DNA of 64,000 nt from the NCBI RefSeq assembly GCF_900323885.1, contig NZ_OOHJ01000018.1:2281001-2345000 (forward strand), in the 5' to 3' direction. Every line of letters begins with the position of its first letter. The stretch's first letter is position 1. This DNA is from [Actinomadura] parvosata subsp. kistnae. GTDB taxonomy: Bacteria > Actinomycetota > Actinomycetes > Streptosporangiales > Streptosporangiaceae. The translations under genes were made by a program, and so were the position numbers. Shown here piece by piece: positions 52,352-60,671 of this stretch. Under the pieces are notes generated by a model. It had not been told where the DNA came from. It did not search any database and saw only the letters and a program-made list of their open reading frames with translations.

Positions 52352-52858
52352 TCAGAGGCTTTCGGTCTTCCTGATGAACGCCTCGTACTCCGCGAACGGC
52401 TCCAGCCCGACGGCCCTGCGGCGCTCGTCCAGCAGCTCGGCGTCCTCGATCGGCATGGGCTCCAGCCCGCTCGCGCCGTCGTGGAACTGCGTGCCGTAGA
52501 GCTGCGGACGGCCGGAGCGCACGCGTACGCGGTCCACCAGGTACGCGAAGTCGCGCGGCGACGCCTCGTCCGACTCCACCGCGTCGGCCATCACCTGGAG
52601 GAACAGGCGCTGTACCGCACGGGAGGTGGCGTGCTGCGCGAGGAGCCAGGCCGCCCGCGCCGCCCGCTCCCCCACCTGCGAGATCAGCGGCCAGCCACGG
52701 GTGGCGACGACGGAGTAGAGCCAGGCCGTGTTGCCCTCGTCGAGCCGCTGCAGGCGGGCCAGCCGCTTGTCGCCGGGAAAGCCCTTGGCCGGGTCGCGCA
52801 TGGCCTGGTCCATCTCCATGCGGCGGAGCAGCTCGGCCTTCAGCTCCTCATCCGTCAT
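52352..52858 (-). CDS. DUF6624-type hypothetical protein
   Basis: The protein has 168 residues, mostly helical. The family mark is the region from GYPxIS-like RGWPLISQVGERAARAAWLLAQHA to the RPQLYGTQFHDG loop and ERRRAVGLEPFAEYEAF. No function is known. It occupies the place where panD usually sits between panC and nadB in related actinobacteria, with no panD in the window. Confidence 0.72.
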   Translation of the reverse strand: MTDEELKAELLRRMEMDQAMRDPAKGFPGDKRLARLQRLDEGNTAWLYSVVATRGWPLISQVGERAARAAWLLAQHATSRAVQRLFLQVMADAVESDEASPRDFAYLVDRVRVRSGRPQLYGTQFHDGASGLEPMPIEDAELLDERRRAVGLEPFAEYEAFIRKTESL

Positions 52859-52878
52859 GCTCCCGACGGTAATCGGCC

Positions 52879-53715
52879 TCAGGCGGGATTCAAGGTGACG
52901 GTGACGTTGTCGATCAGCCGGGTGGTGCCCACCTTCGCGGCCACGGCGAGCACGGCCAGCCCCTCGTAGTCGTCGCTCACCTCGGCGAACGTGGCCGGAT
53001 CGACCAGGGCCAGGTAGTCGACGTCGAGCTCGGGGCCGGCCTCGTCGAGCACCGCGCGCGCGGTCTCGCGGATCTCAGCCGGGGTGAGCTGGGCCGCGCC
53101 CGCGCGCAGGGCCCGCGAGAGCGCCAGCGCGACCCGCCGGTCGTCGGCGGACAGGTAGCGGTTGCGGCTGGACAGCGCCAGGCCGTCGGGCTCGCGCACG
53201 GTCGGCGCGCCCAGGATCTCGATCGGCAGGTCGAGGTCGGCGACCATGCGGCGGATCAGGGCAAGCTGCTGGGCGTCCTTCTGGCCGAACACCGCGAGGT
53301 CGGGCTGCACGAGGTTGAACAGCTTCAGCACCACCGTGAGCACGCCGTCGAAGTGGCCCGGCCGGTAGGCGCCCTCGACGACCCGGCCCATCTCGCCGGC
53401 CGAGACGCTGACCTGGCGGTCGGGGCCGTACATGTCCTCGGCGGCCGGGTGGAAGACGACGTCCACCTCCTCCTCCCGGCACACCTCAAGATCGGCGTCA
53501 AATGTACGGGGATAACGCGAAAAATCCTCGTTAGGGCCGAATTGGAGGGGATTGACGAAGATGCTGACCACGACCTGATCGGCGCGCACCCGGGCCTGCC
53601 TGATCAGCGACCGGTGGCCCTCGTGGAGCGCGCCCATGGTCGGCACCAGCGCCACCGTGCCTCCACGGCGCGCCTTGACCAGGTCTTCCCGGCCCCTGGC
53701 GACGATCAGCTCCAT
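52879..53715 (-). CDS. panC: Pantoate-beta-alanine ligase
   Basis: The protein has 278 residues from the ATG at 53715, with AAAGGG upstream. Nucleotidyltransferase motifs: VPTMGALHEGHRSLI, SIFVNPLQFGPNEDFSRYP, VFGQKDAQQLALIRRMV and the KMSKS-like ALSSRNRYLS. It joins pantoate to beta-alanine using ATP to give pantothenate. It lies 22 bp from the DUF2520 gene, in one operon, and precedes the CoaX step encoded downstream. Confidence 0.97.
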   Translation of the reverse strand: MELIVARGREDLVKARRGGTVALVPTMGALHEGHRSLIRQARVRADQVVVSIFVNPLQFGPNEDFSRYPRTFDADLEVCREEEVDVVFHPAAEDMYGPDRQVSVSAGEMGRVVEGAYRPGHFDGVLTVVLKLFNLVQPDLAVFGQKDAQQLALIRRMVADLDLPIEILGAPTVREPDGLALSSRNRYLSADDRRVALALSRALRAGAAQLTPAEIRETARAVLDEAGPELDVDYLALVDPATFAEVSDDYEGLAVLAVAAKVGTTRLIDNVTVTLNPA

Positions 53716-53737
53716 AACAGCCCTTTCCACGCGACGG

Positions 53738-54628
53738 TCAGGTCCATATATTGCCCCCCAGTGCGTCGAGCAGCCGCTCCGCCTCCTCCGGTTTGAGCAA
53801 CCCCGCGGCCAGCGCCCGGTCGGCCGTGAGCCGGGCCAGCGCGATGTAGGCGTCGGCCGCCTCAGGAGCGGCCAGGATCAGCGCGTCGACGTGCTTGCGC
53901 ACGGTGCCCGCGTCGCCGCGGACGACGGGGCCGGTCAGGCCGGCGATGCCCAGCCGCAGCACGTTGTCGAGCGCCGCGCCCAGCAGCGGGCCCAGCATGC
54001 GGCCCGGATGGTCGACGCCGATGCCGCGCAGCAGGTCGGAGGACTCGGCGATGAGCGTGACCATGTGGTTGGCGGCGTTCGCCAGGGCCGCGTGGTAGAG
54101 CGGGCGGTCGGCGTCGGCGATCCAGACCGGCTCGCCGCCCATCTCGATCACCAGGGCCTCGGCGACGGGCCGCAGCACCTCGGGGGCGGTGACGCCGTAG
54201 GAGATGCCGGTGAGCTTGTTGAGGTCGTCGTCCCGGCCCGTGAACGTCATCACCGGGTGCAGCGCGAGCGGCAGCGCGCCCGCCTCGGTCGCCGGGTCGA
54301 GCACCGACAGCCCGTACGCGCCGCTGGTGTGCACCAGCATCTTGCCCTGGAGGTCGGCGCCGGTGCTGGCCAGCCCGCTGACGAGGTCGGGCAGCGCGTC
54401 GTCGGGCACGGTGAGCAGGACGAGCTGGGCCGCCGCCACCACCTCGTCGGGCCGGGACGGCGTGACGCCGAGCCGGTCGGCCGCCCATCGCTGGGAGTTG
54501 TCGGAAACCCCGCTGGCGGCCACGACCCGATGCCCGGCCTGCGCCAACGCGGCGCCGAGCGCGGATCCGACCTTGCCCGCCCCGAGCACGCCGACGGTCA
54601 GCCGTGCCGGGCGATCCCCTGCGTCCAT
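53738..54628 (-). CDS. Rossmann-fold DUF2520 protein (possible ketopantoate reductase)
   Basis: The protein has 296 residues. N-terminal NADP-type fold: VGVLGAGKVGSALGAALAQAGHRVVAASG, then LVLLTVPDDALPDLVSGLAS. The C-terminal DUF2520 domain (YHAALANAANHMVTLIAES) is that of the 6-phosphogluconate-dehydrogenase-like group. It is the first gene of the panC operon, as in mycobacteria (where it precedes panC). A PanG-like reductase of ketopantoate is a plausible role, since no panE is present. Confidence 0.85.
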   Translation of the reverse strand: MDAGDRPARLTVGVLGAGKVGSALGAALAQAGHRVVAASGVSDNSQRWAADRLGVTPSRPDEVVAAAQLVLLTVPDDALPDLVSGLASTGADLQGKMLVHTSGAYGLSVLDPATEAGALPLALHPVMTFTGRDDDLNKLTGISYGVTAPEVLRPVAEALVIEMGGEPVWIADADRPLYHAALANAANHMVTLIAESSDLLRGIGVDHPGRMLGPLLGAALDNVLRLGIAGLTGPVVRGDAGTVRKHVDALILAAPEAADAYIALARLTADRALAAGLLKPEEAERLLDALGGNIWT

Positions 54629-54775
54629 GACGTCTCACCCCTGTCGACCGTGATGGCACTGCCGACCAGCGTAACGGCCTCTCAGGGTGGCGAGCGTGAC
54701 CGGTGTTTTGCCGCGCGTTGAGTTATTCGCAAAAGCGACAAGGGGATACAAACCGTGCACCCCCTGTCGGAAGAG

Positions 54776-54886
54776 ATGAGGAGAGGGGTTCACCGCATGG
54801 CAGCGGGCGCCGAGTCCTGGATCGAGGCCCGACGCCCGCGCGGTCTTACCCCTTGGAGGTGCGCCGACCGGTCATCCGCCGACTGA
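54776..54886 (+). CDS. Possible small peptide
   Basis: A 36-residue frame, basic and Arg/Trp-rich, with GGAAGAG five bases before the ATG and a terminator 15 bp after its stop. The ribosome site and terminator are its only support; it may be a leader or non-functional. Confidence 0.3.
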   Translation: MRRGVHRMAAGAESWIEARRPRGLTPWRCADRSSAD

Positions 54887-54900
54887 CCGGCCGGAGGACG

Positions 54901-54930
54901 AGCCCGGGCCGACCTGCGTCGGCCCGGGCT
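54901..54930. terminator. Terminator before the chaplin gene stop
   Basis: AGCCCGGGCCGAC (54901-54913) and GTCGGCCCGGGCT (54918-54930) form a perfect 13-bp stem with loop CTGC and then CCTTCTTCTC. It can end the minus-strand chaplin transcript and any plus-strand transcript. Confidence 0.88.
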
Positions 54931-54938
54931 CCTTCTTC

Positions 54939-55169
54939 TCAGGGATGCTGCGGAACGTTGACGCCGGCGCCACCCTTGCAGCCGGCGACGCTCACGCCGA
55001 TGACGGCCACGGCGTTGCCGCAGACGTTGATCGGGGCGGCGATCGGGGCGACCAGCTGGTTACCGCCGAGCACGCTGCCGCTGCCGTCGCTGATGACGTC
55101 GGCGTGCGCCGGGGCGGCCAGGGACATCATGGCGACGGCTCCGGTGAGGACCAGGACCTTCTTCAGCAC
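54939..55169 (-). CDS. Chaplin (short type)
   Basis: The protein has 76 residues from the GTG at 55169, with GAGGAG upstream. A signal peptide (about 1-23, ending APAHA) is followed by one chaplin domain: GSGSVLGGNQLVAPIAAPIN, then VCGNAVAVIGVSVAGC, with the two conserved Cys. Chaplins assemble into amyloid films that make aerial hyphae and spores water-repellent. Short chaplins of this kind need no wall anchor. Confidence 0.95.
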   Translation of the reverse strand: MLKKVLVLTGAVAMMSLAAPAHADVISDGSGSVLGGNQLVAPIAAPINVCGNAVAVIGVSVAGCKGGAGVNVPQHP

Positions 55170-55359
55170 GAGGGCTCCTCTCGGTATCGCGGCACGTTGG
55201 GCCGCGGTGCGTGTTGGGGAGCGATCGGCATCAGCCAATTGGGGGTTGGCAGAACGCGACCACTCGGTGACAATGGGTAAACGTTACCGCAAGTTCGCGA
55301 CCTTGAGTAGTCAGATCGTGACGGTGCGTGCCAGCCACAAGTCATGAGATAGTCCAGGC

Positions 55360-56322
55360 ATGTGGCTCACCTGGCGCGTCGCAACGGAGCGCGCGCTGTA
55401 CGGCGAGGAGGGCTTTTACCTCCGCGAACGCCCTTCGGGCCACTTCCGCACCTCCGTCAGCGCCTCGGCGGCCTTCGCCGACGCGGTGCTGGCGCTGCTG
55501 GCGGAGGTGGACGCGGAACTGGGCGCCCCCGACGTGCTCGACCTGGTCGACATCGGCGCCGGAGAGGGCGTGCTGGTCACCCAGGTGCTGGAGGCGGCGG
55601 AGCCGCGGCTGCGCGACCGGCTGCGCGTCACGGCCGTCGACCTCTCCCCCCGACCGGCCGGCCTGCCCGAGCGCGTCGAGTGGTCGCCGAGCCTGCCCAC
55701 CGAGATCACCGGCCTGGCCATCGCCAACGAATGGCTCGACAACGTGCCGCTCGACGTGGTCGAGCAGACCGCGGAAGGCCCGCGCCTGGTCATGGTCAAC
55801 GTGCACACCGGCGAGGAGCGCATCGGCGGCCCCCTCCGGCCCGCCGACCGCGACTGGCTGGAGCAGTGGTGGCCGCTCGGCAGGGTGGGCTCGCGGGCCG
55901 AGATCGGCCGCCCGCGCGACGAGGCGTGGGCCTCCGTTCTCGTGCGCCTCACCAGGGGCCGGGCGATCGCCATCGATTATGCACACCCTGTGGACAACCG
56001 GCCGCCGCACGGCACGCTGACCGGTTACCGCGACGGGGCGGTCGTCACCCCCGTACCCGACGGGACCTGCGACATCACCGCTCACGTCGCGCTCGACGCG
56101 TGCGCCGCGGCCGGGCGGCGGGCCGGTGCGATATCCACAACCTTGTCCACACAGCGGGAGGCGCTGCAGGAGCTGGGGCTCATCGGCGTGCGGCCGCCGC
56201 TGGAGCTGGCCCGCACCGATCCGCGCGGCTACCTCCGGGCCCTGGCGCGGGCCTCGGAGGAGGGCGAGCTGATCGACGCGTCGGGGCTCGGCGGCTTCGG
56301 ATGGCTCAGCCAGTCGAAGTGA
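55360..56322 (+). CDS. MidA/NDUFAF7-family SAM methyltransferase
   Basis: The protein has 320 residues. The family pattern is clear: DLVDIGAGEGVLVTQVLEAAE, then IANEWLDNVPLDVVE, AIDYAHPVDNRPPHGTLTGYRDG and VPDGTCDITAHVALDA. NDUFAF7 in mitochondria methylates an arginine of complex I subunit NDUFS2; MidA affects complex I in other eukaryotes. An orphan nuoD with that arginine lies 4.3 kb away. There is no visible ribosome site at the ATG. Confidence 0.85.
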   Translation: MWLTWRVATERALYGEEGFYLRERPSGHFRTSVSASAAFADAVLALLAEVDAELGAPDVLDLVDIGAGEGVLVTQVLEAAEPRLRDRLRVTAVDLSPRPAGLPERVEWSPSLPTEITGLAIANEWLDNVPLDVVEQTAEGPRLVMVNVHTGEERIGGPLRPADRDWLEQWWPLGRVGSRAEIGRPRDEAWASVLVRLTRGRAIAIDYAHPVDNRPPHGTLTGYRDGAVVTPVPDGTCDITAHVALDACAAAGRRAGAISTTLSTQREALQELGLIGVRPPLELARTDPRGYLRALARASEEGELIDASGLGGFGWLSQSK

Positions 56323-56334
56323 ACCCGCCGCCTT

Positions 56335-57528
56335 TCAGGCGGTGGCCGTGAGCTCCAGGGCGTGCAGGCCGCGGATGACGTAGCCGGGCTTCCAGGACGG
56401 CTCCCGCCGCAGCTCCAGCGTGCCCGCGCGGTCCAGGAGCGCGCCGAACGACTCCAGCAGCTCGATCCTGGCCAGCGGCGCGCCCAGGCAGAAGTGGATC
56501 CCGGCACCGAAGGAGATGTGCGGGTTGTCGGCGCGGCCCACGTCGAGCCGGTCCGGGTCCTCGAACACGTCCTGGTCCCGGTTCGCCGAGCCGAACAGCA
56601 GCGCCACCTCCGAGCCGCGCGGGATCCGCACCCCGTGCACCTCGATGTCCTCCAGCACCCAGCGCTCGAACATCTGCAGCGGCGTGTCCCACCGCATCAG
56701 CTCCTCGACCGCCGTGGGCAGCAGGGAGCGGTCGGCACGCAGCCGCTCCAGCTCCCCCGGGTTCCTGAACAGCGACCACCAGCCGTTGCCCGTCACGTTC
56801 ACGGTGGCCTCGTGGCCGGCGTTGAGCAGCAGCACGCAGGTGCCGACCAGCTCGTCCTCGGTCAGCTCGTCGATGGCGGCCAGCGCGCTGACGAGGTCGT
56901 CGCCTGGGCTCCTGCGGCGCCGGTCGGCGAGGTCCTTGAGGTAGGCGGAGAACTCCGCGGCCGCGCGCACCGCCGTGTGCTGGGCCTCGGGCGACGGGTT
57001 GAGCTCGTACATGCCGCAGATGTCGGCCGACCAGGGGCGCAGCAGGTGGCGGTCCTGGTCGGGGATGCCGAGCATCTCCGCGATCACGGTGACGGGCAGC
57101 GGCTCGGCGACCTCCGCGATCAGGTCGCCGCCGCCCTTCTCGACGAACGTGTCCACGAGGCCGGTGGCGATGGCCCGCACGCGGGGGCGCAGCGACTCGA
57201 CCATGCGCGGCGTGAACGCCTTGGAGACCAGCCGGCGCAGCCTGGTGTGCACCGGCGGCTCCACGTCGAGCATGCCCGCCCTGATCACCCGCCAGAACGG
57301 CTCCTGGAACTCCGGCTCCGCCGGCCGGCCGAACTCCTCGTGGGTGGCCACGTGCAGGTAGGAGCGGCCAAGGCGGCGGTCTCTGAGCAGCGCGTTGACG
57401 TCGGCGTGACGCGCGATGAGCCACTGGCCCGTCGGCTCGAAGTAGCTGACGGGCGCCGCGCGTCTCAGCTCGTCATAGACCCGGTACGGGTAAGCCACGA
57501 AATCCGGATTCCAAGGATCAAAGCCCAC
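56335..57528 (-). CDS. Cytochrome P450
   Basis: The protein has 397 residues and is intact. Helix I LLNAGHEATVNVTGN with the acid-alcohol pair, K-helix EELMRWDTP, heme loop SFGAGIHFCLGAPLARIE with the axial Cys. Typical of soluble bacterial class I P450s (CYP105/107-like). It begins at a GTG that overlaps the TAG of terC by one base (TAGTG), so the two are coupled. No ferredoxin or reductase gene is adjacent. Substrate unknown. Confidence 0.95.
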   Translation of the reverse strand: MGFDPWNPDFVAYPYRVYDELRRAAPVSYFEPTGQWLIARHADVNALLRDRRLGRSYLHVATHEEFGRPAEPEFQEPFWRVIRAGMLDVEPPVHTRLRRLVSKAFTPRMVESLRPRVRAIATGLVDTFVEKGGGDLIAEVAEPLPVTVIAEMLGIPDQDRHLLRPWSADICGMYELNPSPEAQHTAVRAAAEFSAYLKDLADRRRRSPGDDLVSALAAIDELTEDELVGTCVLLLNAGHEATVNVTGNGWWSLFRNPGELERLRADRSLLPTAVEELMRWDTPLQMFERWVLEDIEVHGVRIPRGSEVALLFGSANRDQDVFEDPDRLDVGRADNPHISFGAGIHFCLGAPLARIELLESFGALLDRAGTLELRREPSWKPGYVIRGLHALELTATA

Positions 57529-58268
57529 TATTTCATCTTAGGAGTGGCTTCCTGGTGCTTGGCGTGCTTGCTCCGCATCCGGATGTTGAGCAGCTCCACG
57601 ATCACCGAGAACGCCATCGCGAAGTAGATGAAACCCTTCTCGATGTGCTGGTCGAGCCCCTCGGCCACGAGCACCACGCCGATCAGCACCAGGAACGCCA
57701 GCGCCAGCATCTTGATGCTCGGGTGGTGCTCGACGAAGCGGCTGATCGGCCCGGAGGCGAACAGCATCACCAGCACCGACACGATGACGGCGGCGATCAT
57801 CACGCCGATGTTGTTGACCATGCCGATCGCGGTGATCACCGAGTCGAGCGAGAACACGACGTCCAGGATCATGATCTGCACGATCACGGAGGCGAACGAG
57901 GCCGCGGCGGCCTGCTTGCCGTCCTTGCCGGGGCCCTCCATGCTGTGGTGGATCTCCGTGACGCTCTTGCCCAGCAGGAACAGGCCGCCGAGCAGCAGGA
58001 TCAGGTCACGTCCCGAGATCTCGTGACCGAAGACCGCGAACAGCGGCTCCGTGAGCTGCACCACCCACGACAGGCCGAGCAGCAGGAGCAGCCTGCTGAT
58101 CAGGGCGGCGGCCAGGCCGAGCACCCGGGCCCGGTCCCGCTGTTCGGGAGGTAGCTTGCCGGCCAGGATGGAGATGAAGATGATGTTGTCGATCCCGAGG
58201 ACGATCTCCAGGGCGACAAGGGTGAAGAAGCCGATCCAGATGTTCGGGTCGGTCACCCAATCCAACAT
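57528..58268 (-). CDS. TerC-family integral membrane protein
   Basis: The protein has 246 residues and about seven membrane spans. The metal-site motifs are LEIVLGIDNIIFISI and LDVVFSLDSVITAIG. TerC proteins export or handle Mn(II) or related metals and assist exported metalloenzymes. GGAGGTG lies before the ATG. It leads the P450 gene. I do not find a yybP-ykoY (Mn) riboswitch in the 120 bp upstream. Confidence 0.95.
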   Translation of the reverse strand: MLDWVTDPNIWIGFFTLVALEIVLGIDNIIFISILAGKLPPEQRDRARVLGLAAALISRLLLLLGLSWVVQLTEPLFAVFGHEISGRDLILLLGGLFLLGKSVTEIHHSMEGPGKDGKQAAAASFASVIVQIMILDVVFSLDSVITAIGMVNNIGVMIAAVIVSVLVMLFASGPISRFVEHHPSIKMLALAFLVLIGVVLVAEGLDQHIEKGFIYFAMAFSVIVELLNIRMRSKHAKHQEATPKMK

Positions 58269-58386
58269 CTGCTCACCTCCATGACTCAGGGGGCTTGACG
58301 GGGGTTTCCCGGTAGCAACGAGTCACGGGCGGCATAAGTTCGCGGTCTTGCGTTTCCTGCCCGGGTGTCGGTTATAGTTCCGACGT

Positions 58387-58510
58387 AGGTCATGAGTGCC
58401 AGCGACAAGCCCCGGCTAGCTGGCCGGCAACCCTCGCGTCCGCGGCGGGGTGCCCCGGGTGAAGACCTGGTCCGTCACGAGGTGTGGCGGGCAAGCGCGG
58501 GCTCCGTGGC
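58387..58510 (+). ncRNA. SAM riboswitch (SAM-I/IV type)
   Basis: The core has GGTCATGAGTGCCAGC, AAGCCCCGGCTAGCTGGCCGGC, CAACCCTC, GCGGGGTGCCCCGGGTGAAGACC. The GGTC/GACC P1 and the ATGAG and GGTGA-type joining segments are those of the SAM-I/IV family, here in the actinobacterial form. The element lies just before the class V aminotransferase gene, 40 bp from its ribosome site. It should lower expression when SAM is high. Confidence 0.88.
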
Positions 58511-58548
58511 TGCTCCCAGGGGTCCGATGACCCTTCAGGAGGTATGCC

Positions 58549-59841
58549 GTGTCCACGCTGACGATCTTCAACGCCGCCGCCCGCGACGCCGCCGAGGCCG
58601 CCCCGTCCGCCACGACGAGCCGCCCCATCCCCGCCGTCATCGGCGCCGACCTCGAAGTGCCGGTCAAGGGCGGCCGGCTCGTCGGGTACGCCAACCTCGA
58701 CTACGCCGCCAGCGCGCCCTGTCTGGAGCCGGTCAGCGCCGCCGTCGCCGCCGCGCTCCCGGCCTACTCCAGCGTCCACCGCGGCGCCGGCTACGCCTCG
58801 CAGCTCACCACCGCCCGCTACGAGCAGGCCCGCCACACGCTCAGGGCGTTCGCCGGCGCCCGCCCCGACGACGCCGTGATCTTCACCCGCAACACCACCG
58901 ACGCCACCAACCTGCTCGCCGGCTGCCTGCCCGCCGGCACCACCACCGTGGTCTTCGACACCGAGCACCACGCCTCCCTGCTGCCCTGGCCGCAGGCCGT
59001 CCGGCTGACGCCGCCCGCCTTCCCCGGCGCGGCCGTGCGCGCCGCCGACGAGGCCCTGGCCGCGATCGACGGGCCGAAGCTGCTCGTCGTCACCGCCGCC
59101 TCCAACGTGACCGGCGAGCTGTGGCCGATCGCCGCCCTGGCCCACATCGCGCGCCGGCACGGAGCCCGGATCCTGGTGGACGCGGCGCAGCTCGTCCCGC
59201 ACCGCAAGCTCAACCTGACCGCGCTCGACCTCGACTACGTGGCCTTCTCCGGGCACAAGCTGTACGCGCCGTTCGGCGCGGGCGTGCTGATCGGGCGGCG
59301 GGACTGGCTGGCCGAGGGCGAGCCGTACCTCAAGGGCGGGGGCGCGGTGCGCTCGGTCGGGGACGACGTCGAGTGGCACGACGACCCCGAGCCCCGGCAC
59401 GAGGCCGGCACCCCGAACGTGCTGGGCGCCATCGCCCTGGCCGCCGCCTGCGACGCGCTGTCCGCCACCGGCTGGACGGAGCTGGTGCGGGAGGAGGAGC
59501 GGCTGATCGCGCGGCTGCGGGCCGGGCTGGCCTCCATCCCCGGCGTACGGGAGCTGTCGCTGTGGGGGGACGACCACCCGCGGGTCGGCATCGTGTCGTT
59601 CACCGTGGCCGGGTACTCGGCCCGGGAGGTGGCCGAGGCGCTGTCCGGCGAGTACGGGATAGGGGTGCGCGACGGCAAGTTCTGCGCGCACCCGTTCGTG
59701 CGGCACCTGCTCGGCACGGCCGACGGCGGCTGCGAGGACGGCACCGCCTCCGCGGTGCGGGCCTCGATCGGGATCGGCACCACGCAGGAGCACGTGGACC
59801 GCCTGGTCGAGGCCGTGCGCGACCTGGTCTCCCGCCTCTGA
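58549..59841 (+). CDS. Class V PLP aminotransferase (cysteine desulfurase-like)
   Basis: The protein has 430 residues from a GTG after AGGAGGT. Fold-type I marks: YANLDYAASAPCLEPV, RNTTDATNLLAG, DAAQLVPHRKLNL and the PLP lysine in FSGHKLYAPFG. GKFCAHPF near residue 380 provides the Cys of the SufS/CsdB type. The most fitting role, given the SAM switch, is sulfur transfer or recycling in the methionine/SAM cycle. The substrate is not proven. Confidence 0.9.
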   Translation: MSTLTIFNAAARDAAEAAPSATTSRPIPAVIGADLEVPVKGGRLVGYANLDYAASAPCLEPVSAAVAAALPAYSSVHRGAGYASQLTTARYEQARHTLRAFAGARPDDAVIFTRNTTDATNLLAGCLPAGTTTVVFDTEHHASLLPWPQAVRLTPPAFPGAAVRAADEALAAIDGPKLLVVTAASNVTGELWPIAALAHIARRHGARILVDAAQLVPHRKLNLTALDLDYVAFSGHKLYAPFGAGVLIGRRDWLAEGEPYLKGGGAVRSVGDDVEWHDDPEPRHEAGTPNVLGAIALAAACDALSATGWTELVREEERLIARLRAGLASIPGVRELSLWGDDHPRVGIVSFTVAGYSAREVAEALSGEYGIGVRDGKFCAHPFVRHLLGTADGGCEDGTASAVRASIGIGTTQEHVDRLVEAVRDLVSRL

Positions 59842-59882
59842 AGCACCTGTCTCCGAGCCGCCCGCCTTCGAAGCGGGGTGGG

Positions 59883-60548
59883 TCAGGCGGTCGGCGGCTT
59901 GCGGTGGCGGGGCGGCTCGTCCGAGACGAGGGCGTCGATGTCCCGCATGTCCTCGTCGTTGAGCCTGCCCTGCGGCGAGGTGGGTGCGGTGGGCTGCCGG
60001 GGCACTTCGGGCGTTTCGGCCGGCGTGTGGGCGGGCGTCGTCGGCCCGCCCGCTGGTGTGGTGCCCGCCAGGCCGCCCGCCGTGGTGCTGCCCGGCCGGT
60101 ACGCGGTCAGCTCCTCCTCGGCCGCCCGCCGGTCGGAGCGCCGGCGGAACATGGCGCCGAAGATGCCGTCGAGGCCGATCCGGCCGCCGCCCAGCGCCAG
60201 GAACAGCAGGCTGAGCGCGCCGAGCGCCCCCGCCAGCTCCCAGCCGCCCTCGCCGACCATCACGCCCTTGCCGCCGTGCACGAACGCGATCGCGCCGAGC
60301 ATGTTGAGCAGCAACAGCAGCGCCACCGGGCGGACCAGCAAGCCGAGGATCAGGAAGATGCCGCCGACGGTCTCGATGACGGACGAGAACCCGGCGGCCA
60401 GCTCCGGCATCGGGATCCCCATGTCCCGGAACATCTGCGTGGTGGCGCCGAGCCCGCTCTGCCACTTCTGCCAGCCGTGCGCCAGGAAAATCACGCCGGT
60501 CGCGACGCGCGCGATCAGTGCCGCGACATCAAAGAGAACTCTCTTCAT
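59883..60548 (-). CDS. DoxX-family membrane protein
   Basis: The protein has 221 residues. Four membrane segments, with ARVATGVIFLAHGWQKW and the family GFSSVIETVGGIFLILGL; then a Pro/Thr/Gly-rich cytosolic or exposed tail of about 90 residues. DoxX proteins occur with quinone-linked redox enzymes (DoxDA, SodA-associated MRC complex). The long tail is not part of the family core. It is divergent from nuoD. Confidence 0.92.
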   Translation of the reverse strand: MKRVLFDVAALIARVATGVIFLAHGWQKWQSGLGATTQMFRDMGIPMPELAAGFSSVIETVGGIFLILGLLVRPVALLLLLNMLGAIAFVHGGKGVMVGEGGWELAGALGALSLLFLALGGGRIGLDGIFGAMFRRRSDRRAAEEELTAYRPGSTTAGGLAGTTPAGGPTTPAHTPAETPEVPRQPTAPTSPQGRLNDEDMRDIDALVSDEPPRHRKPPTA

Positions 60549-60671
60549 GGTGTTTTCTCCCCCCGTTCCCGATATTCCTCCCCATGTCCGGCTTCACGAT
60601 GCGTTTCCATGCCATGTCTTGACCTGCCCCCACGCTGGATCACCACGGGCGGCGGTGGCAGCATGGCTCGT

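Larger units (their letters stand above)
54629..54938. other. 310-bp region with a possible small gene and terminator
   Basis: It contains a possible 36-residue frame (54776-54886, ATG with GGAAGAG upstream: MRRGVHRMAAGAESW...), which I cannot support further, and the hairpin at 54901-54930. AT-rich DNA at 54719-54760 may be promoter DNA. Confidence 0.45.

Noticed and set aside
58269..58386. yybP-ykoY (manganese) riboswitch before terC
   Set aside because: I looked for the conserved loop sequences of the element in the terC leader and did not find them.
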